Below, one piece after another: positions 1 through 5,914 of a DNA stretch of 31,325 nucleotides. Numbering within the stretch: position 1 is the first letter of the stretch; each line of letters opens with the position of its first letter. Below the pieces are notes generated by a model. It was not told where the DNA came from and did not search any database. It saw only the letters and a list, made by a program, of their open reading frames with translations. Source of the stretch: Bacilli bacterium (lineage in GTDB: Bacteria; Bacillota_I; Bacilli_A; RF39; UBA660); NCBI GenBank assembly GCA_017476705.1, contig JAFUZI010000036.1, positions 1 through 31,325 of the forward strand, read 5' to 3'. A program made the position numbers and the translations under genes.

Positions 1-162
1 AAGTAGTATTATGACAAGATATTGAAAAGAAACAAGGAATAAATACTCGCAAAGGGTCTTAAACGCCTTGTGAGGGAAATTCGATAAGTGCTCACGAAGT
101 GTCTGACACTCTGTGAGGTCGAAATAAAGATAAGTGGTCTTTGACATAGTGGCACAAGGAAG
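1..162. other. GC-rich sequence downstream of the truncated ORF6N gene, no gene seen
   Basis: No convincing coding region is visible here. The stretch belongs to the GC-richer block that ends at 565. It holds a hairpin at 91-117 (arms CTCAC/GTGAG and AGTGT/ACACT with a 2x2 internal loop) and an imperfect direct repeat beginning TGTGAGG at about 70-90 and 112-136. A half-copy of the ORF6N palindrome, AGGTCGAAAT, lies at 116-125. The hairpin has no T-tract on either strand, so it is not called a terminator. Confidence 0.4.
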
Positions 163-220
163 TTAAGAATCATCTCCTTCGTCCTTGGGTTGGATGAAGC
201 CAATGGGACGACGCTTGTTT

Positions 221-241
221 AAGGTCGCAATTTGCGACCTT
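221..241. repeat. Perfect palindrome, 10+1+10, in ORF6N coding sequence (C-terminal copy)
   Basis: Arms AAGGTCGCAA and TTGCGACCTT flank a single central T at 231. The 19-bp core at 222-240 fits AGGTCGMAAWTTKCGACCT, the same consensus as the palindrome at 862-880 in the next ORF6N gene. On the minus strand it encodes RSQIAT near the C-terminus, a peptide resembling the LRCQNVT segment encoded by the palindrome at the other end of the same fragment. Confidence 0.9.
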
Positions 242-538
242 GAAGATTGAAGTTCTGCCAAAGCGGTGCTGATGGCATCGAGTTGGGCGCGTGTACTCTC
301 ATTGATGTCGTTCTGATCGGCTAAAATATCGTTTACCTCACTCTTGAGATCCTCGATTTGCTTTCGAAGGTCAAGATAGGTGGCTGCGAGAGGCAACTCC
401 GCCAAGTGGCGAAAAGCGACGAAGGCACGCATGATCTTTCGATTGGCTTCAACTGCTACCTCTGATTTTAGAACGCCACTGAGCATGGCGACCCCAATTT
501 CAGTGAAAGCGAAAGCATCATAACGACTACCTCCCCAA

Positions 539-565
539 CTTGAGGTGACATTTTGGCACCTCAAG
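539..565. repeat. Inverted repeat in ORF6N coding sequence at the composition junction
   Basis: Nine-base arms CTTGAGGTG (539-547) and CACCTCAAG (557-565) are perfectly complementary. The centre is partly complementary as well (CA 549-550 with TG 554-555). It encodes LRCQNVTSS on the minus strand. It has the same 27-nt span and the same outer octamers (CTTGAGGT and ACCTCAAG) as the palindrome at 858-884, at the homologous place in the protein. The GC-rich DNA ends at its outer edge. Confidence 0.9.
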
Positions 566-596
566 AAACATTATATAATTAGAAAATAACGTTTTA

Positions 597-625
597 TTGA
601 CAAGTGAACAAGCGTTCGTTATAAT
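597..625 (+). promoter_or_regulatory. Consensus promoter (TTGACA-17-TATAAT)
   Basis: The -35 hexamer TTGACA is at 597-602 and the -10 TATAAT at 620-625, separated by exactly 17 bp. Both hexamers match the housekeeping sigma factor consensus perfectly, making this the strongest promoter by sequence in the window. The predicted start is near 632, about 26 nt before the ATG at 658. A LexA-type box fills the spacer. Confidence 0.85.
605..618. promoter_or_regulatory. LexA/DinR-type SOS box
   Basis: The sequence TGAACAAGCGTTCG contains the GAAC-N4-GTTC core of the Bacillus LexA (DinR) operator and differs from the full CGAACRNRYGTTYG consensus only at the first base. It sits between the -35 and -10 hexamers, the classic position for repression by promoter occlusion. 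The ORF6N gene downstream is therefore likely kept off by LexA and induced by DNA damage, as is common for prophage antirepressors. The site is seen in the sequence; the regulation is inferred. Confidence 0.75.
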
Positions 626-657
626 TACATTAGCAGGTAAATAGAATGGAGGCTAAC

Positions 658-1542
658 ATGAATAATGTAATTGTCAAAGATGAAGTTAAAATAGAAGATT
701 TAATTTATGAGATTCGTGGTGTTCAAGTAATGTTGGATTCTGATTTAGCTAGACTATATCAAGTCGAAACAAAGAGAATTAATGAAGCAGTTAAAAATAA
801 TCCTGAAAAATTCCCAGAAAGATTTTCTTGTATTTTAACAAATGAGGAAGAGAAAAACTTGAGGTCGAAAATTTCGACCTCAAGTCAAAAAAATAAATAT
901 GGTGGTAGAAGATACAATACTAGAGTATTTACAGAACAAGGTGTAGCCATGTTAAGTACAATATTAAAATCAAAACCAGCTGTTGAAGTAAGTATTAGAA
1001 TAATGGATGCATTTGTAAAAATGAGACATTTTATCAAAGATAGTTTGATAGAACAAAAGTATATCAATGATATGGTTTTAGAACATGATAATTCAATCAA
1101 ACTATTACAACAAGCATTTAATAAGATAGAAGAAAAAAGAAAAGTAAATGAAATATATTTTGATGGTCAAATATATGACGCTTACTTCAAAATACAAGAT
1201 ATATTTAAAAGTGCTACTAAAAAGTTAATAATTATAGATGCATATGCTGATAATACAATACTTGATATTATTAAAAGATTAGATATAGAAGTAATCATTA
1301 TAACTAAAAAAGATAATTTATTAACAAAACAAGATATAGAAAAATATAATAAACAATATCATAATTTAAAAGTAATATTTAATAATAGTTTTCATGATAG
1401 ATATTTCTTAATTGATAATGAAACTGTTTATCATTGTGGCTCAAGTATAAATAGAATCGGGTATAAAACATTTTCTATTAACTTAGTAAGTGATAAAGAA
1501 GTATGTGAAATGTTAATTGATAAAGTAAGTAAAATTATATAA
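658..1542 (+). CDS. ORF6N-domain protein with C-terminal phospholipase-D-like region
   Basis: This 294-aa protein has an N-terminal ORF6N domain (about residues 10-115). The domain includes IRGVQVMLDSDLARLY, NNPEKFPERFSCILT, the LRSKISTSS segment, and FTEQGVAMLSTIL. A coiled-coil linker follows (about 125-160). The C-terminal half carries one HxD-type motif, FHDRYFLID then YHCGSSI, as in PLD-like modules attached to this family. ORF6N domains are DNA-binding modules of phage antirepressors and related regulators; the target of the tail is unknown. The start at 658 is chosen because GGAGG at 648-652 lies 5 nt before it. The in-frame ATG at 646 overlaps that Shine-Dalgarno and would have none of its own. 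The gene has an SOS-box promoter and contains a 29-bp perfect palindrome at 857-885. It looks like prophage-type accessory DNA, but no other phage gene is nearby. Confidence 0.85.
   Translation: MNNVIVKDEVKIEDLIYEIRGVQVMLDSDLARLYQVETKRINEAVKNNPEKFPERFSCILTNEEEKNLRSKISTSSQKNKYGGRRYNTRVFTEQGVAMLSTILKSKPAVEVSIRIMDAFVKMRHFIKDSLIEQKYINDMVLEHDNSIKLLQQAFNKIEEKRKVNEIYFDGQIYDAYFKIQDIFKSATKKLIIIDAYADNTILDIIKRLDIEVIIITKKDNLLTKQDIEKYNKQYHNLKVIFNNSFHDRYFLIDNETVYHCGSSINRIGYKTFSINLVSDKEVCEMLIDKVSKII
857..885. repeat. Perfect palindrome, 14+1+14, inside the ORF6N gene
   Basis: Arms ACTTGAGGTCGAAA (857-870) and TTTCGACCTCAAGT (872-885) flank one central A. It encodes LRSKISTSS in the conserved middle of the ORF6N domain. 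A perfect 28-bp inverted match within coding sequence is unlikely by chance. Its core, 862-880, shares a consensus with 222-240, and its outer octamers match those at 539-565. It could be a protein-binding site, perhaps for the encoded DNA-binding protein, or a recombination site. Confidence 0.92.
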
Positions 1543-1563
1543 TATTATTGCAGATAAGATGTG

Positions 1564-1572
1564 TGATATAAT
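1564..1572 (+). promoter_or_regulatory. Extended -10 promoter (TGaTATAAT)
   Basis: TG at 1564-1565 precedes TATAAT at 1567-1572. The ATG at 1589 is 16 nt further on, so the predicted leader is only about 10 nt and the AGGTGAT ribosome site lies at its 5' end. No good -35 is seen, which is typical of extended -10 promoters. Confidence 0.6.
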
Positions 1573-1588
1573 TGGTATAGGTGATATT

Positions 1589-2383
1589 ATGAAAAAAAGT
1601 ATTTTTGATGTTGAAATAAGATTAGATTTTAAAAAAGAATTTTTTAAAATGCTTAAATATTTACATTATGCGGAAAATACAACAAAATGCAATCGAAATT
1701 ATTATACATTTATAGGTGCAATAGACAGTTATATATATAAGTATTGGCCATACAGGGGAACTACACTAAATTGCACTGAGTTTTTGGAAAGCATTGGTAT
1801 ATCAAAATTTTTCTTTGCAAAACCTGATTGTATAGATATTGATCGTTTTTTATATTATATAGAGTTTATATATAATATTTATGAATATGCTATGTATAGT
1901 GGTTCGATTTGCGTTGATGACGAAAATGTTAAAGCAGTTTTAGAAAATATAGAAATTATTGCAGAAAAATTAAATTACAAATTCGTTCAACAAGGAGATA
2001 AATTTTTATTGACAAAAAGAGATGTAAATGTTGACAGTGTTATAAATAAAGTTGATGAAGATATAGCGCTTCTTTTACTTGAATATAACGATTTTAAAGT
2101 TAAAGACAATTTAAAAAGAAAAAATGAAATATTGAAATCTATAGATAAATATATAGAAAAGAATCAATCTGAATATTCAAATATTGATAAAGATTCATAT
2201 AAATCATTTGGCTATATACTTAACAATTTTGGAGTAAATCATAAAATTAATGATAAATATAAAGATATAACTACAGATAAATTGCTTAAATGGTATGATA
2301 AAGCATTTGATTTAGCAATTCATTTAATAAGATTTGCTGATGTTAAAAAAATTAATAAAGAAAGAAAGGAATTAGAAAAATAA
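1589..2383 (+). CDS. Hypothetical protein, 264 aa, possibly phage-defence associated
   Basis: I do not recognise a named family. The protein is soluble, without signal or membrane segments, rich in Lys, Asn, Ile and aromatic residues, with predicted helices throughout. The C-terminal part (about residues 170-264: a Lys/Glu-rich helix, then SFGYILNNFGVNH, then KLLKWYDKAFDLAIHLI) loosely recalls a family of uncharacterised clostridial proteins with a WYD motif and a terminal charged helix; this is memory only. The start at 1589 is preferred because AGGTGAT at 1579-1585 precedes it; the frame is open from 1559 but that ATG overlaps the promoter. The TAA at 2381-2383 is followed by 51 more sense codons in the same frame. 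The SOS-regulated ORF6N gene is 46 nt upstream, suggesting an accessory cassette. Confidence 0.7.
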   Translation: MKKSIFDVEIRLDFKKEFFKMLKYLHYAENTTKCNRNYYTFIGAIDSYIYKYWPYRGTTLNCTEFLESIGISKFFFAKPDCIDIDRFLYYIEFIYNIYEYAMYSGSICVDDENVKAVLENIEIIAEKLNYKFVQQGDKFLLTKRDVNVDSVINKVDEDIALLLLEYNDFKVKDNLKRKNEILKSIDKYIEKNQSEYSNIDKDSYKSFGYILNNFGVNHKINDKYKDITTDKLLKWYDKAFDLAIHLIRFADVKKINKERKELEK

Positions 2384-2539
2384 AAATCTATCATAAATTA
2401 TCAAGGACATGTATGCCCAATTCATACACATGTTATAAGTAAACATATATATAAACATACTTATAGACCAGAGTATTCATGTAGTGAAGAATGTCAAAAC
2501 ATGAATATAGATTGTGGTAAATGCTCTAACTTTATGTAA
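2384..2539 (+). pseudogene. In-frame Cys/His-rich extension after the stop codon of the preceding gene
   Basis: Immediately after the TAA at 2381-2383 the same frame stays open for 51 codons to a second TAA at 2537-2539. It encodes a peptide with clustered Cys and His (CPIHTH, then CSEEC and CGKC), resembling a zinc-binding knuckle. No in-frame ATG, GTG or TTG with a ribosome site precedes it. An intrinsic terminator begins inside its stop codon, as for many intact genes here, so this was probably the original 3' end of the upstream gene. A nonsense mutation, stop-codon readthrough, or a base error at 2381-2383 could each explain it. Confidence 0.5.
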
Positions 2540-2569
2540 GAAAGATTAAAAATCTTTCTTTTTTGTTTT
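2538..2569 (+). terminator. Intrinsic terminator
   Basis: A perfect 10-bp stem, AAGAAAGATT (2538-2547) with AATCTTTCTT (2551-2560), has a 3-nt loop and is followed by a T-rich run with one G. It overlaps the second, downstream TAA, not the stop at 2383. Confidence 0.85.
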
Positions 2570-2596
2570 GACAATTTATAAAAAATGTATTATTAT
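2568..2596 (+). promoter_or_regulatory. Promoter (TTGACA-17-TATTAT)
   Basis: TTGACA at 2568-2573 and TATTAT at 2591-2596 are separated by 17 bp, just after the preceding terminator. An AAGGGGAG ribosome site and the ATG at 2629 follow. Confidence 0.8.
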
Positions 2597-2628
2597 ATAT
2601 CCTGCTTTGAAAAGGGGAGAATGTATTT

Positions 2629-3633
2629 ATGAAATATTATTCAAAAAAAATAATCACACTTATGCTTACATCAGGTATATCTTTAACTACAATGGGATGT
2701 ACTAATGTAAAAAGCGTAGATAATAGCGAAATTACCATGGAGTATATTGAAGAAGATGAATCAGAATTAATTGATGAAGCAATATTTGAAGAAGAGTATG
2801 AAGGTGAATCTATAGTATTTTTACAAGACAATGCAGTTAGAGCTATAAAAGATACTGAAATAATAGATATTAATGGTGAGATAATAGGATATTTACCTAA
2901 AGATGAAGAATTAAAAGTAAATATGAAATATACAGATCTTTATGAAGTAAAATATAATGATAAAATGGGTTATGTAAAAAATACTGATGTTATAGAAGAT
3001 TATATTACAAGACCACAAGATACATATATTTCAGTTGCATATATAAATGAAGATACATCTATATATAGTGATACATATGAATCAAATATAGTAAAAGATT
3101 TAAGCAAATATGAATCTGCGTATATTTATTACGAAATAGGTGATTATTGTTATGTAATGTCTGATAATAATATAGGATTTGTAAAAAAGGATAAATTAAA
3201 TATATTAGATGGGACATTTGTAATTGTTGATATATCAAATCAGCACTTAGATTTATATCAAAATAATGAAATAGTAATGTCAAGCCCAGTAGTAACAGGT
3301 AAAGATAAAAAAACACCTACTAAGATAGGTATTCATGAAATATATGATACAAGAGGGAATCGTGATTTAATTGGCGATAATGGTTCAAGACACTATGTAG
3401 ATGTTATGAATAAATTTTATAAAGGTCAAGGACTACATGATGCCGAATATGATATACATTATGATGAATCAGGAAATGTTATAAAAAAACATGGATGGAG
3501 AGATTTATCTGAGTTTGGTGGATATACATTTTTGGAACATGGTTCTAATGGATGTGTTAATATGCCACATGATGAAGCTTTAGAATTAAATGAATATGTG
3601 GATATTGGAACAAAGGTATTAGTAAAAAGATAA
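2629..3633 (+). CDS. L,D-transpeptidase (YkuD) lipoprotein
   Basis: This 334-aa protein should act outside the membrane on peptidoglycan, forming L,D crosslinks or attaching material to peptide stems. It begins with a lipoprotein signal: KK, a hydrophobic stretch, then a TTMGC lipobox with Cys24. An acidic linker (EYIEEDESELIDEA) follows. Residues of about 60-190 form two repeats resembling bacterial SH3 domains (each with a GYxxxxxxL or GFVKKDKL type strand). The C-terminal YkuD domain (about 195-334) starts IVDISNQHLDLYQNNEIV and carries the catalytic HGSNGCVNM motif with His304 and Cys309. The usual motif is SHGC, so the short HGSNGC form is a variant. The gene has its own promoter and terminator and stands alone. 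Confidence in the family is high; the exact crosslinking role is unknown. Confidence 0.9.
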   Translation: MKYYSKKIITLMLTSGISLTTMGCTNVKSVDNSEITMEYIEEDESELIDEAIFEEEYEGESIVFLQDNAVRAIKDTEIIDINGEIIGYLPKDEELKVNMKYTDLYEVKYNDKMGYVKNTDVIEDYITRPQDTYISVAYINEDTSIYSDTYESNIVKDLSKYESAYIYYEIGDYCYVMSDNNIGFVKKDKLNILDGTFVIVDISNQHLDLYQNNEIVMSSPVVTGKDKKTPTKIGIHEIYDTRGNRDLIGDNGSRHYVDVMNKFYKGQGLHDAEYDIHYDESGNVIKKHGWRDLSEFGGYTFLEHGSNGCVNMPHDEALELNEYVDIGTKVLVKR

Positions 3634-3643
3634 TTGTGTAAAT

Positions 3644-3670
3644 AAGGCTTATATTTAGCCTTTTTTCTTT
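3644..3670 (+). terminator. Intrinsic terminator
   Basis: AAGGCT (3644-3649) pairs with AGCCTT (3657-3662) across a 7-nt loop, followed by a T-rich tract. It ends the L,D-transpeptidase gene. Confidence 0.75.
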
Positions 3671-3695
3671 ACTAAACTCATAATTTATTGTAAAA

Positions 3696-3701
3696 TATAA
3701 T
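3696..3701 (+). promoter_or_regulatory. Probable -10 box (TATAAT) for the YebC-glyRS pair
   Basis: A perfect TATAAT lies 19 nt before the ATG at 3721, with TAGGAGG in between. No convincing -35 or TG extension is visible. Confidence 0.5.
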
Positions 3702-3720
3702 AGACTTAGGAGGAAAAAAT

Positions 3721-4437
3721 ATGGGAAGAGCATATGAGGTAAGAAAAGCAAGTATACAAAAAACAGGAGCTGCTAGAGGTAAAATTTATGCAAGCTATGC
3801 TAAAGAAATATATCAAGCTGCTAAAAATGGTGGTACAGAACCAGATAGCAATGCTAAACTTAAAAGATTAATGGACAGAGCTAAAAAAGAACAAGTTCCA
3901 AGTGATATTATTAAAAGAGCAATAGATAAAGTTAATAGTGGTGTAGATGAAACATACGTAGAAGCTACATATGAAATGTTTGGACCAAGTGGATCTACAT
4001 TCGTAATAGAATGCCTAACAGATAACTTAAATAGATCTGTATCTGATGTTAGAGCTGTTGCTAATAAATGTCACACAAAAATAGGAGCTATAGGAAGCGT
4101 TACTTATAATTATGATCACTTATGTATAATAAGCTTCAAAGGTTTAGATGAAGAGGCTACAATGGATGCTTTAATAGAAGCAGGCGTTGATTTTATTGAT
4201 ATGGAAGTTGAAGATGGAGAGGTTATAATTTATGGTAATCCAACCGATTTATTTGCAATTAAAGAAGCAATTACAAATAAACTTCCAAATGTTGAATTTA
4301 TTATGGATGATATAACTTATATTGCTAAAGAAAAAGTAAAATTATCTGGTGAAGATAAGGAATTATTTGATCGTATAATGACTATGTTAGATGACGTTGA
4401 AGATGTTCAACATGTATATCATAATGTGGAGGAATAA
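3721..4437 (+). CDS. yebC: YebC/PmpR family protein, YeeN-like
   Basis: This 238-aa protein is a full-length member of the YebC/PmpR/TACO1 family. These proteins have been described as transcription regulators and more recently as ribosome-associated factors that help translate difficult (proline-rich) sequences. The N-terminus MGRAYEVRK, rather than MAGHSKW, places it nearer the YeeN subgroup. Recognisable family segments are RGKIYASYAKEIYQAAKNGG, KKEQVPSDIIKRAIDK, YEMFGPSG, ECLTDNLNR, and KIGAIGSV. AGGAGG stands 7 nt before the ATG. The glycyl-tRNA synthetase gene starts 1 nt after its stop, with the ribosome site for that gene inside the yebC end, so the two are translationally coupled. 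That pairing with a tRNA synthetase fits a translation role. Confidence 0.9.
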   Translation: MGRAYEVRKASIQKTGAARGKIYASYAKEIYQAAKNGGTEPDSNAKLKRLMDRAKKEQVPSDIIKRAIDKVNSGVDETYVEATYEMFGPSGSTFVIECLTDNLNRSVSDVRAVANKCHTKIGAIGSVTYNYDHLCIISFKGLDEEATMDALIEAGVDFIDMEVEDGEVIIYGNPTDLFAIKEAITNKLPNVEFIMDDITYIAKEKVKLSGEDKELFDRIMTMLDDVEDVQHVYHNVEE

Positions 4438-4438
4438 A

Positions 4439-5815
4439 ATGGAAGAATTAACAATGGAAAAACTTGTTTATATATGTAAACAATATGGATTTATATTTAG
4501 TGGTAGTGAGATTTACGGAGGACTAGCTAATACTTGGGATTATGGTCCATTAGGAGTAGAGTTAAAGAATAATGTTAAAAAAGCTTGGATGAAAAGATTT
4601 ATTCAAGAAAGCCCTTATAATGTTGGTATGGATAGCGCTATTTTAATGAACCCAAAAACTTGGGAAGCAAGTGGTCATTTATCTACATTCTCAGACCCAC
4701 TAATTGACTGTAAGGAATGTAAATCTAGATTTAGAGCAGATAAATTAGTAGAAGACTTTACTGGTGGTAAAGAGACTGGCGATGGTTGGGATAATGAAAA
4801 ATTAATGAACTATATAAATGACAACAAAATAGTTTGCCCTAAATGTGGTAAATTAAATTACACTGACATTAGACAATTTAACTTAATGTTTAAAACATTC
4901 CAAGGTGTTACAGAAGATGCTAAGAATACAATTTATCTAAGACCTGAAACTGCACAAGGAATATTTGTTAATTTCAAAAATGTTGAACGTTCAATGAGAA
5001 TGAAAGTTCCATTTGGAATAGGACAAATTGGTAAAAGCTTTAGAAATGAAATAACACCAGGTAACTTTACATTTAGAACTCGTGAATTTGAACAAATGGA
5101 ATTAGAATTCTTCTGTAAACCAGGTACTGAACTTGATTGGTTTACGTATTGGAAGAGTGAATGTAATAAATGGTTAAAAGATTTAGGAATTAAAGAAGAT
5201 AATTTAAGAATGAGAGATCATGAAAAGGAAGAATTATCATTCTATTCAAATGCAACAACAGATTTTGAATATAAATTTCCATTTGGTTGGGGAGAGTTAT
5301 GGGGTATTGCAAGTCGTACAAACTATGACTTATCAAGACACATGGAAGTATCTAAACAAAACTTAGAATACTTAGACCCTGAGACTAATGAAAAATATAT
5401 TCCATATGTAATTGAACCATCACTTGGATGTGATAGAATGGCACTAGCATTCTTATGTAATGCATATCATGCAGAAGAAGTAAATGGGGAATTAAGAGAA
5501 GTTATGAAATTTCATCCAGCACTTGCTCCATATAAAGTAGCTGTTTTACCACTTGTTAAAAAATATCATAGTGAAAAAGCATGCGAAGTATATAAAGAAT
5601 TATCTAAATATTTTATGACTAGTTATGATGAGTCTGGTAATATTGGAAAACGTTATAGAAGACAAGATATAATGGGTACACCATATTCAATTACTATAGA
5701 TGATGAAACTATCAATAATGGTACTGTTACAGTACGTGATAGAGATACAATGGAACAAGTAACAGTTAAACTTGAAGAAGTTAAAAATTATATTGAAAAT
5801 AAAATAGAATTCTAG
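4439..5815 (+). CDS. glyQS: Glycyl-tRNA synthetase, dimeric (alpha2) class II type
   Basis: This 458-aa enzyme charges tRNA-Gly in the cytoplasm. It is the single-chain alpha2 form, not the bacterial alpha2beta2 GlyQ/GlyS form. The N-terminus has CKQYGFIFSGSEIYGG and DYGPLGVELKNN, typical of the family. Motif 2 is SFRNEITPGNFTFRTREFEQ, and motif 3 is IEPSLGCDRMALAFL. A CxxC pair (DCKEC, CPKCGKLNY) in the insert may bind zinc. The C-terminal anticodon-binding domain starts at ALAPYKVAVLPL. The start at 4439 is supported by GGAGG at 4428-4432; the frame is open from 4391, but that region overlaps yebC. Length agrees with the family (about 460). Confidence 0.95.
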   Translation: MEELTMEKLVYICKQYGFIFSGSEIYGGLANTWDYGPLGVELKNNVKKAWMKRFIQESPYNVGMDSAILMNPKTWEASGHLSTFSDPLIDCKECKSRFRADKLVEDFTGGKETGDGWDNEKLMNYINDNKIVCPKCGKLNYTDIRQFNLMFKTFQGVTEDAKNTIYLRPETAQGIFVNFKNVERSMRMKVPFGIGQIGKSFRNEITPGNFTFRTREFEQMELEFFCKPGTELDWFTYWKSECNKWLKDLGIKEDNLRMRDHEKEELSFYSNATTDFEYKFPFGWGELWGIASRTNYDLSRHMEVSKQNLEYLDPETNEKYIPYVIEPSLGCDRMALAFLCNAYHAEEVNGELREVMKFHPALAPYKVAVLPLVKKYHSEKACEVYKELSKYFMTSYDESGNIGKRYRRQDIMGTPYSITIDDETINNGTVTVRDRDTMEQVTVKLEEVKNYIENKIEF

Positions 5816-5846
5816 AAAATTAGTATTAATTTACTAATTTTCTTTT
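5815..5846 (+). terminator. Intrinsic terminator overlapping the glyRS stop codon
   Basis: An 11-bp stem pairs GAAAATTAGTA (5815-5825) with TACTAATTTTC (5832-5842), followed by TTTT. Its first base is the G of the TAG stop. Confidence 0.85.
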
Positions 5847-5858
5847 ACGTATTATAAT

Positions 5859-5887
5859 TTGAAAATGTATATGAAACATGCTATAAT
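5859..5887 (+). promoter_or_regulatory. Promoter (TTGAAA-17-TGcTATAAT)
   Basis: TTGAAA at 5859-5864, a 17-bp spacer and TATAAT at 5882-5887 are seen, with an extended TG at 5879-5880. It drives the lipoteichoic acid synthase gene. Confidence 0.8.
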
Positions 5888-5914
5888 GTTTAAGGAATTT
5901 TGAGGTGAATTTTT

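Larger units (their letters stand above)
163..565 (-). pseudogene. 5'-truncated ORF6N-domain protein gene (phage antirepressor-like)
   Basis: The frame reads leftward from about 565 to a TAA at 163-165. It opens in the middle of the ORF6N domain: the peptide LRCQNVTSS is followed by WGGSRY and AFTEIGVAMLSGVL, the conserved core seen in full-length family members. The N-terminal half, normally with the IRGxxVMLDxDLAxLY region, is missing. Reading further upstream meets a stop at 571-573 after only two codons. The first M of the open frame is a TTG that corresponds to the internal Leu, so it is not a real start. A predicted coiled coil follows (IEDLKSEVNDI onward), then a basic KRRPIGF tail. 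Base composition and codon use are much GC-richer than everything after 565 and recall Bacteroidota versions of the family, by recollection only. It is either a remnant of transferred DNA or an assembly join. ORF6N proteins are DNA-binding, phage-associated regulators. Confidence 0.75.

Noticed and set aside
9..203. Minus-strand open frame of 64 codons
   Set aside because: It overlaps the end of the ORF6N fragment in another frame, has no ribosome site and a serine-rich low-information sequence.
562..564. TTG as a real start for the minus-strand ORF6N gene
   Set aside because: It encodes the internal Leu of LRCQNVTSS, within the conserved domain; there is no upstream ribosome site and the N-terminal half of the domain is missing.
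885..1100. Minus-strand open frame inside the ORF6N gene
   Set aside because: It is a shadow of the + strand gene, hydrophobic only because of AT-rich reverse codons.
2384..2537. Riboswitch or structured RNA in the gap before the L,D-transpeptidase
   Set aside because: The sequence is an open frame continuing the upstream gene, ending in a terminator; no known aptamer pattern was seen.
1..2540. A complete prophage or integrative element
   Set aside because: Only ORF6N-type genes are present; no integrase, structural genes or attachment repeats were found, and the flanking genes from 2629 are core genes.
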